Assembly: GCA_964489785.1 (NCBI GenBank)
Contig: CAZAZY010000017.1
Coordinates: 1-13,678 of the forward strand
Direction of reading: 5' to 3'
Length of the DNA: 13,678 nucleotides
From: JAIPIY01 sp964489785
GTDB taxonomy: Bacteria > Patescibacteriota > Minisyncoccia > Phycocordibacterales > UBA1006
A program made the position numbers and the translations under genes. Positions 5,668-13,582 of the stretch are shown in pieces; positions within the stretch are counted from its first letter, which is position 1, and every line of letters starts with the position of its first letter. The notes below the pieces were generated by a model that was given only the letters and a program-made list of their open reading frames with translations, had not been told where the DNA came from and searched no databases.

Positions 5668-8025
5668 TTAGAATTCTGATTCAGTAATTTGTTCTTCGCT
5701 TGGTTGTTCAGAATCTAATAATGCATCATCGGCTTCGATAACCTCCGGAATAAAAGCAGTACTGTTTTGTAGGTTAATCAAAAATTGCTTCAATTCAGGT
5801 GATTCATCTTCATGTTGTTTCAAGAAATCAATATGCTCTTGTGCCGCTGTTTTATTACCTGTTTCAATAAAATATCGTGCAATTAAAATTCGTACATTGA
5901 TATTTTGTGGATATTCTTTTACGAGAAATTCCAAAGCTTCTTGTGCTTTATCCAATGATCCAGTTCTAGAGTAAAAAGAAACTAACCCGGTCCACGCATC
6001 CAATTGATTTCGTTCAAGAAAAACTGATTGTTTGAAATATGCTTCTGCACGAATCAAGCTTCCAAATTTTTCTTCCAACAATCCTGCTTCTTGGAAAAAT
6101 GAAGCGTTAAAAGAATGCATTTTGAATAATTCATCTAATTTCAATCTTCCTTCTTCTATCGTACCGTTGGTGAACATTTCGGTCGCCTGCACTAACAAAA
6201 CATAAGGATTCAATGGACGAAATTCCAAAGATTTTTGATATGCTTCTTTTGCAATAGGTAGAGCTTCTGGTAAACCTGCATTTGTAAGAAATGTATGAAT
6301 ATCACCAAACAGAATATAAGATTGATGTTTTGTGGGCTGAATAGAAATAGCTTTTTGAAGAGAACCTAATGACACCTGCAATACATTTTGTACAAATTCT
6401 GGTGTTACTTTTTCTTGATCAGAAGATTGTAAAATAACCAAAGAAGCTTGTGCAACCATCATATGCACATCATAATTATTTCCTGCATATGACTGAGCAC
6501 GATAGATATAATTCATAGCCTCTTCTGGAGTGGTGTCATTTAGCACTATCGTTGCTTTTTGAATCATACGAAGAGAACTAACGTATCGAACGTGGGCAAA
6601 CAATACATACACACAAACAGCTACCAAACAAAGAACGATACCTACTGACACGAATCTTTTCCAAACAGCATGAAATGAAAAAATATCAGATATATGCATT
6701 TGTTTTGGTGCACTATAAGAAAAACCAAGCAATAACCCAATAGAAAGGAACAATAAAATAATAACGGAAAGATTTGGAATAGAAAATACCAACAGTGGCA
6801 ATGAGAACAAGGTAACTACATACAAAATAGAAATAACCCCCCTGTCTTCTTTTCGTGAATGTATTAATGATTGATATCCTTCAATAAAAACCATCGCAAA
6901 AAATGCTAATAGTAATAGAACACCAAGAATACCAAAAGTAACCAAGAATGTAGGCAAATATCCAAATGCAAAAGAAAATCCTGTATTCCATAACGGGGTT
7001 TGTAATACCGCTGGGTCCATATGTTGGAACCAAACATTTTCAAATGCTCCCAAACCTGAACCTACAATCATCTGAGATGCTGATAAATTCGTAACAATGT
7101 CATATGTTGCACCAGGAGAAAGTCGAATTTCTTCTGATGATACACCAGATAATGAACGAATAGGTCCAGAGATAAAAGAATATCCAATGATAAATATCAA
7201 AGAAATCAAAAACAAAACCACAGGAATAAACGGAGCAGTATTTCTTTTTAGTAGACTTTGTAAATTATTTTGTGCATGGAAAAATGCAATAAAAATAGCT
7301 CCCAAAGAAAACAATCCCAAAAGAACCCAACCTAAATAGATATTCGTAAACGCCATTCCCAGAAAACCTATAGCGCCAAATACCCACATGCTTTTTTTCT
7401 GAAAAGAATCCTCGGTAAAAAAAGAATATATAAACGAACCAATTAATAGCAAAAATGAAATAATTCCCAGATCAGTCCATGATCCAAAAATATGCATTCC
7501 ACTGGCTAGGGAAAATCCCAGTGACAAAAACTGCCAACCTGAAATACCAACAATCAATGTATGCACAATAACAACACTGATCAAAGAAGCCAACACATAG
7601 AGAAAACTACGTAAAAAAGAATGTCCAACCGAAACAAGCCCCACAATAACAACAAATATAAACAAAGAAACAATCATCAAAGGATGATCCAAAAGAGAAG
7701 CCGTTGTTCCAAAAGAAAAATGTACCGAAGAAAATGCAACTACCTGAAAAATAGTATAGAAAATAATTGCGATGATATTATAAAATGAATATCTTTTGGG
7801 TAATAGAAATTTCCCTTTGGCAATTACCATAATCAGCAAATATAGTAATCCTGACCATACAATCCCTGTAAACAATAATCCAGGCAGAGAAGAAATTCCT
7901 GACAATTTTAATACGAGAAAAGAGATTGGCGCAATGAACAGTGTAATCCCAAGAAAAATATTACCAAACAAATTTTGTTCTGAATCTTTTTTAGATTGAA
8001 ATAATGAGATAAAAAATTGCTTCAT
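5668..8025 (-). CDS. Polytopic Wzy/O-antigen-ligase-like protein with TPR C-terminal region
   Basis: The 785-residue protein has about a dozen hydrophobic helices in its first ~480 residues. There is a Wzy_C-like loop around residues 310-340 (SASQMIVGSGLGAFENVWF), a last helix near 460-480, and a soluble part with TPR-like helical pairs (about 490-755, clearest at AEAYFKQSVFLERNQLDAW and KAQEALEFLVKEYPQN), ending in an acidic tail. Such proteins polymerise or transfer lipid-linked glycans outside the membrane. The usual HN motif after the loop appears as WN (PLWNTGFSF), so enzyme activity is uncertain. I chose ATG 8025 over TTG 8046: the TTG version would overlap leuS, while 8025 begins 7 nt after the leuS stop with MKQFFISLFQ. 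Coupling to murJ suggests a shared envelope-polymer pathway. Confidence 0.75.
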   Translation of the reverse strand: MKQFFISLFQSKKDSEQNLFGNIFLGITLFIAPISFLVLKLSGISSLPGLLFTGIVWSGLLYLLIMVIAKGKFLLPKRYSFYNIIAIIFYTIFQVVAFSSVHFSFGTTASLLDHPLMIVSLFIFVVIVGLVSVGHSFLRSFLYVLASLISVVIVHTLIVGISGWQFLSLGFSLASGMHIFGSWTDLGIISFLLLIGSFIYSFFTEDSFQKKSMWVFGAIGFLGMAFTNIYLGWVLLGLFSLGAIFIAFFHAQNNLQSLLKRNTAPFIPVVLFLISLIFIIGYSFISGPIRSLSGVSSEEIRLSPGATYDIVTNLSASQMIVGSGLGAFENVWFQHMDPAVLQTPLWNTGFSFAFGYLPTFLVTFGILGVLLLLAFFAMVFIEGYQSLIHSRKEDRGVISILYVVTLFSLPLLVFSIPNLSVIILLFLSIGLLLGFSYSAPKQMHISDIFSFHAVWKRFVSVGIVLCLVAVCVYVLFAHVRYVSSLRMIQKATIVLNDTTPEEAMNYIYRAQSYAGNNYDVHMMVAQASLVILQSSDQEKVTPEFVQNVLQVSLGSLQKAISIQPTKHQSYILFGDIHTFLTNAGLPEALPIAKEAYQKSLEFRPLNPYVLLVQATEMFTNGTIEEGRLKLDELFKMHSFNASFFQEAGLLEEKFGSLIRAEAYFKQSVFLERNQLDAWTGLVSFYSRTGSLDKAQEALEFLVKEYPQNINVRILIARYFIETGNKTAAQEHIDFLKQHEDESPELKQFLINLQNSTAFIPEVIEADDALLDSEQPSEEQITESEF

Positions 8026-8032
8026 ATAATAA

Positions 8033-10489
8033 TTAATTCTTAACAATAAAATTTACTGCACGATTTGGTATGTATAATACTTTTTCTGGCTCACTGGTGA
8101 AATATTGCCCTACTTTTGTTTCTGATACTGCACGTTTTTTTATTTCATCTTCATTGGTACCCATTGGTACTTCAATTGTACCACGAACCTTTCCATTTAC
8201 CTGTACAACAATTTTAATTGTGCTTTCTGTAATTTTTGATACATCATATTCTGGCCATACTGAAAGATGTATTGAATCTTTTTCACCAAAAACACTATGC
8301 CAAATTTCTTCTGTAATATGAGGTGCAAAAGGTGCCAAAATTTGTAACAACGATGCATATTGATTTTTTCCAATATATTCTTCTTTGGTTATTTCATTCA
8401 CCAAAATCATCATATGAGAAACAGCAGTATTGAATTTGAATGCTTCGATATCGTCACTGATTTTCTTTATTGTTTTATGAAGAATCATTTCAAGATTTTT
8501 ATTATCTTCATCTTTTATTTTTTCTTTTTGTTTCCAAACTTTTTCTAAAAATCTTCGTGTTCCCACAACCCCATCTGTATTCCATGGTACGGTGTTTTCA
8601 AAAGGACCAATAAACATTTCATATAAACGAAATGCATCTGCACCAAAACGGTTCACCATGTCATCGGGATTGATAACATTTTTCCAACGCTTGCTCATTT
8701 TCCGTCCATCTTCTGCCAAAATAAAACCAAGAAATTCTAATCGTGGAAAAGGCTCTAATCCAGAAACAACATTAATATCATACAAGAATTTATGCCAAAA
8801 TCGCGCGTAGATGAGGTGTCGTGTTGCATGATCTCCACCCACGTACACATCAACAGGAAGCCAATCTTTTTCTTTTATAGCATCTATTGCAGACTGATTA
8901 TTTTTTGGATCAACGTAACGTAAATAATACCAGCTGGATCCTGCCCATTGTGGCATAGTGTTTGTTTCGCGTCGAAACATTTGACCATTTGCATCCTGCA
9001 CAAAAGTTCCCTTGTCGGTAATTTTTCCACGGACATTTATCCAATCGTCAATCGTTGCCAATGGTGATTCCCCTGTTCCTGTTGGTTCGTAACTGTCTAC
9101 ATTTGGTAATAGAATTGGTAATTCAGATGCATCAACAGGATAGACGTTACCGTTCGCATCAAAAACCATCGGTATTGGCTCACCCCAGTATCGTTGTCGT
9201 GAAAATACCCAATCTTTGAGGCGATAAGTTGATTTCATTTCCCCACCGACAAATTCCGTGATTTTTTGTTTGGCTTCTTGTGAAGTAATTCCTTCAAATT
9301 TTTCTGTTGAATTTAAAAGAATTCCTTCAGGCGTAAATGCGCGGTCCATACTATTCGCAGTATCATAAACAGAGTCTGCTGGACGTATAACTCTTTTAAT
9401 TGGCAAATCAAATTTCTTTGCAAATTCAAAATCTCGTTCATCGTGCGCAGGAACCCCCATGATAGCACCAGTACCATATGAACCCAGAACATAATTAGTT
9501 AAATACACTGGAACTTCAAAATTTTCCAAGAATGATTGTTTTGCAACTATTCCATCTAATTTAATTCCCGTAATTTTATTATCAGCAAAAGGATCTTCTT
9601 GTTTTACTTGTTGAATATATTCGTATACTTTGTCCCAATTTGAAATTTCATTTTTTAATAGATGTTCAACCATGGGATGATCTGCCGCCAGCGCAAGATA
9701 AGAAACCCCAAACAAAGTATCAGGTCGTGTAGTAAATACATTCACATTACCTATTTCATATTCAAATTCCTTGTTTTCAATATAAAACGTTATCTCAGCA
9801 CCTTCACTTTTTCCAATCCAATTACGTTGAGCTTCTTTTACTCCTTCGGGCCATTTTGGCAAGGTGTTTAAATCGGCAAGCAGTCGATCAGCATAATCAG
9901 TAATTTTTAACACCCATTGTCGCATTGGTTTTTTCTCGACAATACTGCCACAACGTTCACAGGTTCCATCAGATTCCAAATCTTCGTTAGCTAACCCTGT
10001 CTGACATCCTGGACACCAGTTGATAGGTTCATACGATTGATATGCCAAACCTTTTTCATACATTTTCAAAAACATCCATTGTGTCCATTTATAAAAATTT
10101 GGATCCGTTGTGTCAATTTCTCGTGACCAATCGTAATCAGGACCAATCAATGACAATTGTTCTTTGAACCGCGCCACATTACAATCAACAGCTTCGCGTG
10201 GATGAACTTTGTTTTTAATGGCAAAGTTTTCTGCAGGCAATCCAAAGGCATCCCAACCCATAGGATGGAGAACATTAAAACCATGCATACGTTTGAAACG
10301 TGAATACACATCGGTCGCAATGTATCCCCGTGGATGACCTACGTGCAGACCTTCGCCTGAGGGATACGGAAACATATCCAGAATATAAAAGTTCTTTTTG
10401 TCAGTTGTATCTTTGGTGGTATAGATACCATTTTGTGCCCAAATATCTTGCCATTTTTTCTCGATGTCTTTTGGATTATAGTCTTGCAT
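8033..10489 (-). CDS. leuS: Leucyl-tRNA synthetase
   Basis: The 818-residue protein is a full-length bacterial-type class I LeuRS that charges tRNA-Leu. Visible in order are the HIGH motif as HVGH (residues 49-52, after MFPYPSGEGL), a four-cysteine zinc module (CPGC...CERC), the CP1 editing domain with TRPDTLFGVSY and GTGAIMGVPAHDERD, the WAGSSWYYLRY segment, KMSKR (597-601), the anticodon-binding helical domain, and a C-terminal VQVNGKVRGTIEVP domain. A frame extension to ATG 10495 (MNM) exists, but a TTGATG/TATGAT promoter puts the transcription start 8 nt after the -10, exactly at 10489, so the second Met is preferred. It is the first gene of a probable operon with the Wzy-like gene, murJ and lepA. 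A tRNA-Leu lies 3.1 kb away. Confidence 0.97.
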   Translation of the reverse strand: MQDYNPKDIEKKWQDIWAQNGIYTTKDTTDKKNFYILDMFPYPSGEGLHVGHPRGYIATDVYSRFKRMHGFNVLHPMGWDAFGLPAENFAIKNKVHPREAVDCNVARFKEQLSLIGPDYDWSREIDTTDPNFYKWTQWMFLKMYEKGLAYQSYEPINWCPGCQTGLANEDLESDGTCERCGSIVEKKPMRQWVLKITDYADRLLADLNTLPKWPEGVKEAQRNWIGKSEGAEITFYIENKEFEYEIGNVNVFTTRPDTLFGVSYLALAADHPMVEHLLKNEISNWDKVYEYIQQVKQEDPFADNKITGIKLDGIVAKQSFLENFEVPVYLTNYVLGSYGTGAIMGVPAHDERDFEFAKKFDLPIKRVIRPADSVYDTANSMDRAFTPEGILLNSTEKFEGITSQEAKQKITEFVGGEMKSTYRLKDWVFSRQRYWGEPIPMVFDANGNVYPVDASELPILLPNVDSYEPTGTGESPLATIDDWINVRGKITDKGTFVQDANGQMFRRETNTMPQWAGSSWYYLRYVDPKNNQSAIDAIKEKDWLPVDVYVGGDHATRHLIYARFWHKFLYDINVVSGLEPFPRLEFLGFILAEDGRKMSKRWKNVINPDDMVNRFGADAFRLYEMFIGPFENTVPWNTDGVVGTRRFLEKVWKQKEKIKDEDNKNLEMILHKTIKKISDDIEAFKFNTAVSHMMILVNEITKEEYIGKNQYASLLQILAPFAPHITEEIWHSVFGEKDSIHLSVWPEYDVSKITESTIKIVVQVNGKVRGTIEVPMGTNEDEIKKRAVSETKVGQYFTSEPEKVLYIPNRAVNFIVKN

Positions 10490-10526
10490 ATTCATATATC
10501 ATACCTGGTTCTTTTGCTTTCATCAA
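10490..10526 (-). promoter_or_regulatory. Promoter of the leuS operon, leaderless type
   Basis: On the minus strand TTGATG (10526-10521), a 17-nt spacer, TATGAT (10503-10498), then 8 nt to the ATG at 10489. The competing ATG at 10495 lies only 2 nt from the -10 and could not be on the message. Confidence 0.6.
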
Positions 10527-10568
10527 TGTTTTTTCCAACAAAATCCACACCACACCATGTAATTTCTA

Positions 10569-10604
10569 TTGATAACAAATCAAATGGGCGTATAATGAAT
10601 TGGT
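10569..10604 (+). promoter_or_regulatory. Strong promoter of the rel gene, leaderless type
   Basis: TTGATA (10569-10574), a 16-nt spacer, the consensus TATAAT (10591-10596), then 8 nt to the ATG at 10605. It is the best-matching promoter in the window. It is divergent from the leuS promoter, with 42 bp between the two -35 boxes. Confidence 0.75.
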
Positions 10605-12092
10605 ATGACAAAACTACCCCATATTATTTCTCAATTACAAAATGCAACACCCGAAGATATCGACCTAGTAACTCGGGCATACCATTATGCAGAAAAGGCT
10701 CATGCTGATCAAAAACGATTCAGTGGTGAACCTTATTTTTTACATCTCGAAGAAACAGCGCTAATATTAGCTGAATGGAAAATGGATAGCACCACTGTTG
10801 CTGCGGGTTTATTGCATGACATCATCGAAGATACACCGGTAACAGAAAAAGATATTGAAAAAGAATTTGGAAAACAAATTTTATTTGTAATTGAAGGAGT
10901 TACCAAACTGGGTAAACTGAAATACCGTGGTGTAGAGCGTCACGTAGAGAGCCTGCGAAAGCTATTTATGGCAACATCAAAAGATGTTCGTGTGATCATC
11001 GTAAAATTGGCAGACAAACTGCATAACATGCGCACATTAGGCCATGTGCCAAAGGAAAAACAACGCAGATTGGCGTTGGAAGCACTTGAAATCTATGCAC
11101 CCATTGCAAACCGCCTGGGTATGGGATATATCAAAGGAGAACTAGAAGATTTAGTATTTCAATACACTCATCCAAAAGAACATGAGGAATCATTACAATT
11201 ATTCAAACAACGATCTCATCGAGACAAGGCATATTTGGAAAAAGTATACCGTTCTTTACAAAAAGAACTGGTCAAGCACAATATCACCAACGCACATGTG
11301 GATTATCGCCTGAAACATTTGTATAGTTTTTGGAAAAAAATGCAACAATACAAAATGGATGTAGAAAAAATTTATGATGTGGTTGCATTACGCGTTATTG
11401 TTCCATCAGTAGAAGATTGTTACCGCGTATTGGGTATTGTACACAACATGTGGAAACCATTACCAGGAAGAATCAAAGATTATATTGCATTACCGAAACC
11501 AAACGGATATCAATCGTTGCACACAACTATTTTTACTGGTGATGGTGGTATTGCTGAAATCCAGATACGAACAGAAGAAATGCATGCCGAAGCCGAATAC
11601 GGAGTTGCCGCATGGTTTGCATACAAGGAAATGAATCAGACTTCAAAGAAAAAAACCTCTGTTACTAAAAAAGAATTTCAGCAAAAATATGCATGGGCAC
11701 GTGATGTTGAATCTGCTGCAGACATTGAAGCACCATCAAAAGAATTTCTTTCTGAAATAAAGACAGACATGTTCGAAGATCGTATTTTTATTTTTACACC
11801 AAAAGGAGATGTTGTTGATTTACCTATTGGTTCAGGTCCCATTGATTTTGCGTATGCAATTCACAGCGATATTGGTAATAAAATTTCTGGAACAAAAATT
11901 AACGGGAAAATGAGTTCGCTGGATACCGTGTTAAACAATGGTGATATTGTAGAAATAGTAACCCGAAAAGACGCAAAACCATCCAGCAAGTGGTTAGATT
12001 ATGTAAAAACCTCTACAGCAAAAAAACATATTAAACAATATGTTCAAGAAAATAGTCTTATGAATAAACTATTCAAAAACTGGAAATCTTAA
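10605..12092 (+). CDS. rel: Bifunctional (p)ppGpp synthetase/hydrolase, short RelA/SpoT homologue
   Basis: The 495-residue protein makes and degrades (p)ppGpp. The hydrolase domain looks intact: H47 in PYFLHLEE, H71-D72 and E75-D76 in LLHDIIED, and LADKLHNM. The synthetase domain has YRLKHLYSFWKKM, R289-I-K-D292 (the RxKD version typical of bifunctional enzymes), NGYQSLHTT and E318-IQIRT. A TGS domain (about residues 387-445) follows. The protein then stops after a short helix (KKHIKQYVQENS), lacking the zinc-finger and ACT domains of full-length Rel (about 730 aa), so ribosome-dependent control may differ. The usual AAHW after AE.G reads AAWF. It has its own strong promoter and ends 5 nt from the converging parB. 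relA versus spoT naming is not meaningful here. Confidence 0.94.
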   Translation: MTKLPHIISQLQNATPEDIDLVTRAYHYAEKAHADQKRFSGEPYFLHLEETALILAEWKMDSTTVAAGLLHDIIEDTPVTEKDIEKEFGKQILFVIEGVTKLGKLKYRGVERHVESLRKLFMATSKDVRVIIVKLADKLHNMRTLGHVPKEKQRRLALEALEIYAPIANRLGMGYIKGELEDLVFQYTHPKEHEESLQLFKQRSHRDKAYLEKVYRSLQKELVKHNITNAHVDYRLKHLYSFWKKMQQYKMDVEKIYDVVALRVIVPSVEDCYRVLGIVHNMWKPLPGRIKDYIALPKPNGYQSLHTTIFTGDGGIAEIQIRTEEMHAEAEYGVAAWFAYKEMNQTSKKKTSVTKKEFQQKYAWARDVESAADIEAPSKEFLSEIKTDMFEDRIFIFTPKGDVVDLPIGSGPIDFAYAIHSDIGNKISGTKINGKMSSLDTVLNNGDIVEIVTRKDAKPSSKWLDYVKTSTAKKHIKQYVQENSLMNKLFKNWKS

Positions 12093-12097
12093 ATTGA

Positions 12098-13417
12098 CTA
12101 AATAGTAAAACGAGAAATGTTATACAAATCGTCTTCCTCTTTATCTTCTGGAGTAGTTTCTTCTGTTACACCATAAGTATTTGCAAATTCTGCCTGAGAA
12201 GGTATTTCTTGATGATATTCATTTACTGCAACATTTGCAGGTTCATGAGATACATGATCAGTGATTTCTTGATGATATGATTCCACTGCAGTTTGTTTAT
12301 GTTGATCCATAATATGAGGTGTAATTTCTTCGTGATATGGTTCAACCGCATCAGAATATCCTGCCAACTTACGCAAAGAGAAATTATCCAAATTATTTTT
12401 AGTAACAGTATTTTCAATAACAGGGTTTTGTGGTTCAGTATGTATTGGTTCAAATGTTTGCGCATCGGCTATTGGTGTTTCTGCAACTGTAGTAAATTCC
12501 AAAGGAGTCGCAGTAGATAATACTGGTTCAGTTGTTTCTGTTTTTTCTGCATTTGCTATGTATCTATCTAACATGGATCCATTTTTCCCCATGTCTGCTT
12601 TTTCCAACAATGCAACCAAAGAAGCCAAATCATCTGGAGTAAAATAATCAATAACAATTTTTCCGCCAATGTCTTTCTTCTCAATATGTACACGTGTTCC
12701 CAATTTTTCTGCCAACGACTGTTGATATGCCTGCATTTTTGGATCTTCAGTGATATTAATTTTTCGCACTTTGTCATGCGCAATATCACGTGCAATACGT
12801 TCTGTTTCTCGAACACTCATTTTTTTGTACAGTAATTCCTTGAACAATGTGTGTTGTTCTGCGGGACGGTCAACCAACATCATCAGTGGTCTGGTATGCC
12901 CTTCGGTGATTTTTCCTTCTGCCAATGCCTGCATGATTTCTTCAGGTAATGATAACAAACGCAATGTATTAGAAACATATTCTCGACTGCGACCCATTTT
13001 TTGACCAATCTGACTATGAGTTAAACCAAATTCATCCACCAATCGCATAAAAGCTTTTGCACGATCAATAGAATTCAAATCTTCACGTTGCAGGTTTTCA
13101 ATAATAGCCAATTCGAGTTTCATTTTTGAATCGTCTCCCGTACGAATGACTACAGGAACTTCGCGTACACCAGCCAAACGTGATGCACGCAAACGTCGTT
13201 CACCAGCAATCAATTCATATACAGTTGCTAATCCCCCGTCTGGTTTTTCAACTTCGGAACGTGTCACAACCAATGGTTGCAATACTCCGTATTGACGAAT
13301 TGAGTCTGCCAATTCTTGCAAACGAGCCTCATCGAATTCACGACGAGGTTGATATGGATTCGGATTTATTTTATCAACATCGATCCAAAAAATAGAATTG
13401 CTATAGAGATTTCCCAT
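12098..13417 (-). CDS. parB: ParB/Spo0J chromosome-partitioning protein with repeat-bearing tail
   Basis: The 439-residue protein binds parS sites and uses CTP to form a sliding clamp. Visible are the N-terminal NPNPYQPRREF box (residues 18-28), the CTP-binding GERRLRA (72-78) and ENLQREDLN (107-115), and the helix-turn-helix region LTHSQIGQKMGRSREYVSNTL. A central helical part and a C-terminal dimerisation-like segment (GKIVIDYFTPDDLASLVALLEKAD) follow. After about residue 280 comes a long, probably disordered T/E/P-rich tail that standard ParB proteins lack, holding three 20-residue repeats from V358. A GTG at 13423 would add two residues; ATG 13417 is preferred because it lies 7 nt after TATACT. 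No parA and no obvious parS are in the window. It converges with rel. Confidence 0.94.
   Translation of the reverse strand: MGNLYSNSIFWIDVDKINPNPYQPRREFDEARLQELADSIRQYGVLQPLVVTRSEVEKPDGGLATVYELIAGERRLRASRLAGVREVPVVIRTGDDSKMKLELAIIENLQREDLNSIDRAKAFMRLVDEFGLTHSQIGQKMGRSREYVSNTLRLLSLPEEIMQALAEGKITEGHTRPLMMLVDRPAEQHTLFKELLYKKMSVRETERIARDIAHDKVRKINITEDPKMQAYQQSLAEKLGTRVHIEKKDIGGKIVIDYFTPDDLASLVALLEKADMGKNGSMLDRYIANAEKTETTEPVLSTATPLEFTTVAETPIADAQTFEPIHTEPQNPVIENTVTKNNLDNFSLRKLAGYSDAVEPYHEEITPHIMDQHKQTAVESYHQEITDHVSHEPANVAVNEYHQEIPSQAEFANTYGVTEETTPEDKEEDDLYNISRFTI
12167..12346 (-). repeat. Three 60-bp tandem repeats inside parB
   Basis: Three consecutive 60-bp units encode 20-residue repeats starting VEPYHEEITPHI, VESYHQEITDHV and VNEYHQEIPSQA (residues 358, 378 and 398). 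The DNA string TTTCTTGATGATAT recurs exactly 60 bp apart on the plus strand at 12205 and 12265, with one change at 12325. The first ~8 residues (V-x-x-Y-H-x-E-I) are conserved in all three; the rest diverges, most in the last unit. Confidence 0.85.
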
Positions 13418-13454
13418 GCACACAAGTATACCAAATAAATTTCAAAAATGAAAA
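13418..13454 (-). promoter_or_regulatory. Promoter of parB, leaderless type
   Basis: On the minus strand TTTTCA (13454-13449), an 18-nt spacer, TATACT (13430-13425), then 7 nt to the ATG at 13417. The upstream GTG at 13423 lies 1 nt from the -10 and is excluded if transcription starts where expected. Confidence 0.55.
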
Positions 13455-13482
13455 TTGATTTTTTATAAAAAATAAGTATGAT
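13455..13482 (+). promoter_or_regulatory. Rightward promoter upstream of tRNA-Leu
   Basis: TTGATT (13455-13460), a 16-nt spacer, TATGAT (13477-13482). It would start RNA near 13489 and carry the palindromic element as a ~107-nt leader before tRNA-Leu. No protein frame follows. Confidence 0.45.
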
Positions 13483-13498
13483 AGTGTATGTAGCCAAG

Positions 13499-13566
13499 GT
13501 TGTGGAATCTACCTCTGTCGGTAGACAGGCTTGCCTGCCGGCAAAGGCAGGTTGGTAGACTTCAAC
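13499..13566. repeat. Imperfect hairpin element with GC-rich palindrome, copy 2
   Basis: The outer arms (13499-13513 and about 13552-13566) pair imperfectly, both containing TCTACC or its complement GGTAGA. The inner part has GACAGGCTTGCCTG (13524-13537), the palindrome TGCCGGCA (13536-13543), and CCTGCC/GGCAGG arms (13534-13539 and 13546-13551). The core matches the copy near tRNA-Arg (1193-1206) at 13 of 14 bases. It is GC-rich in an AT-rich region and lies 30 bp before tRNA-Leu. It is probably a member of a dispersed palindromic repeat family. Confidence 0.55.
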
Positions 13567-13582
13567 ACGATAAAAAGGTTAT

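Noticed and set aside
8026..8046. TTG start extending the Wzy-like protein by seven residues
   Set aside because: It uses a rare start codon and overlaps the leuS end, while an ATG at 8025 lies just after the leuS stop and precedes a sensible N-terminus.
8360..8548. Plus-strand 62-codon hydrophobic frame inside leuS
   Set aside because: It is antisense to a conserved part of leuS, phenylalanine-rich because of AT-rich antisense sequence, with no promoter or start context.
12167..12346. CRISPR-like array
   Set aside because: The 60-bp units are contiguous, diverged and coding in frame within parB. There are no spacers and no cas genes.
12223..12465. 80-codon minus-strand frame inside parB
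   Set aside because: It is an alternate-frame reading of the 60-bp repeats, which keep phase because 60 is divisible by three. The parB frame is clearly the coding one.
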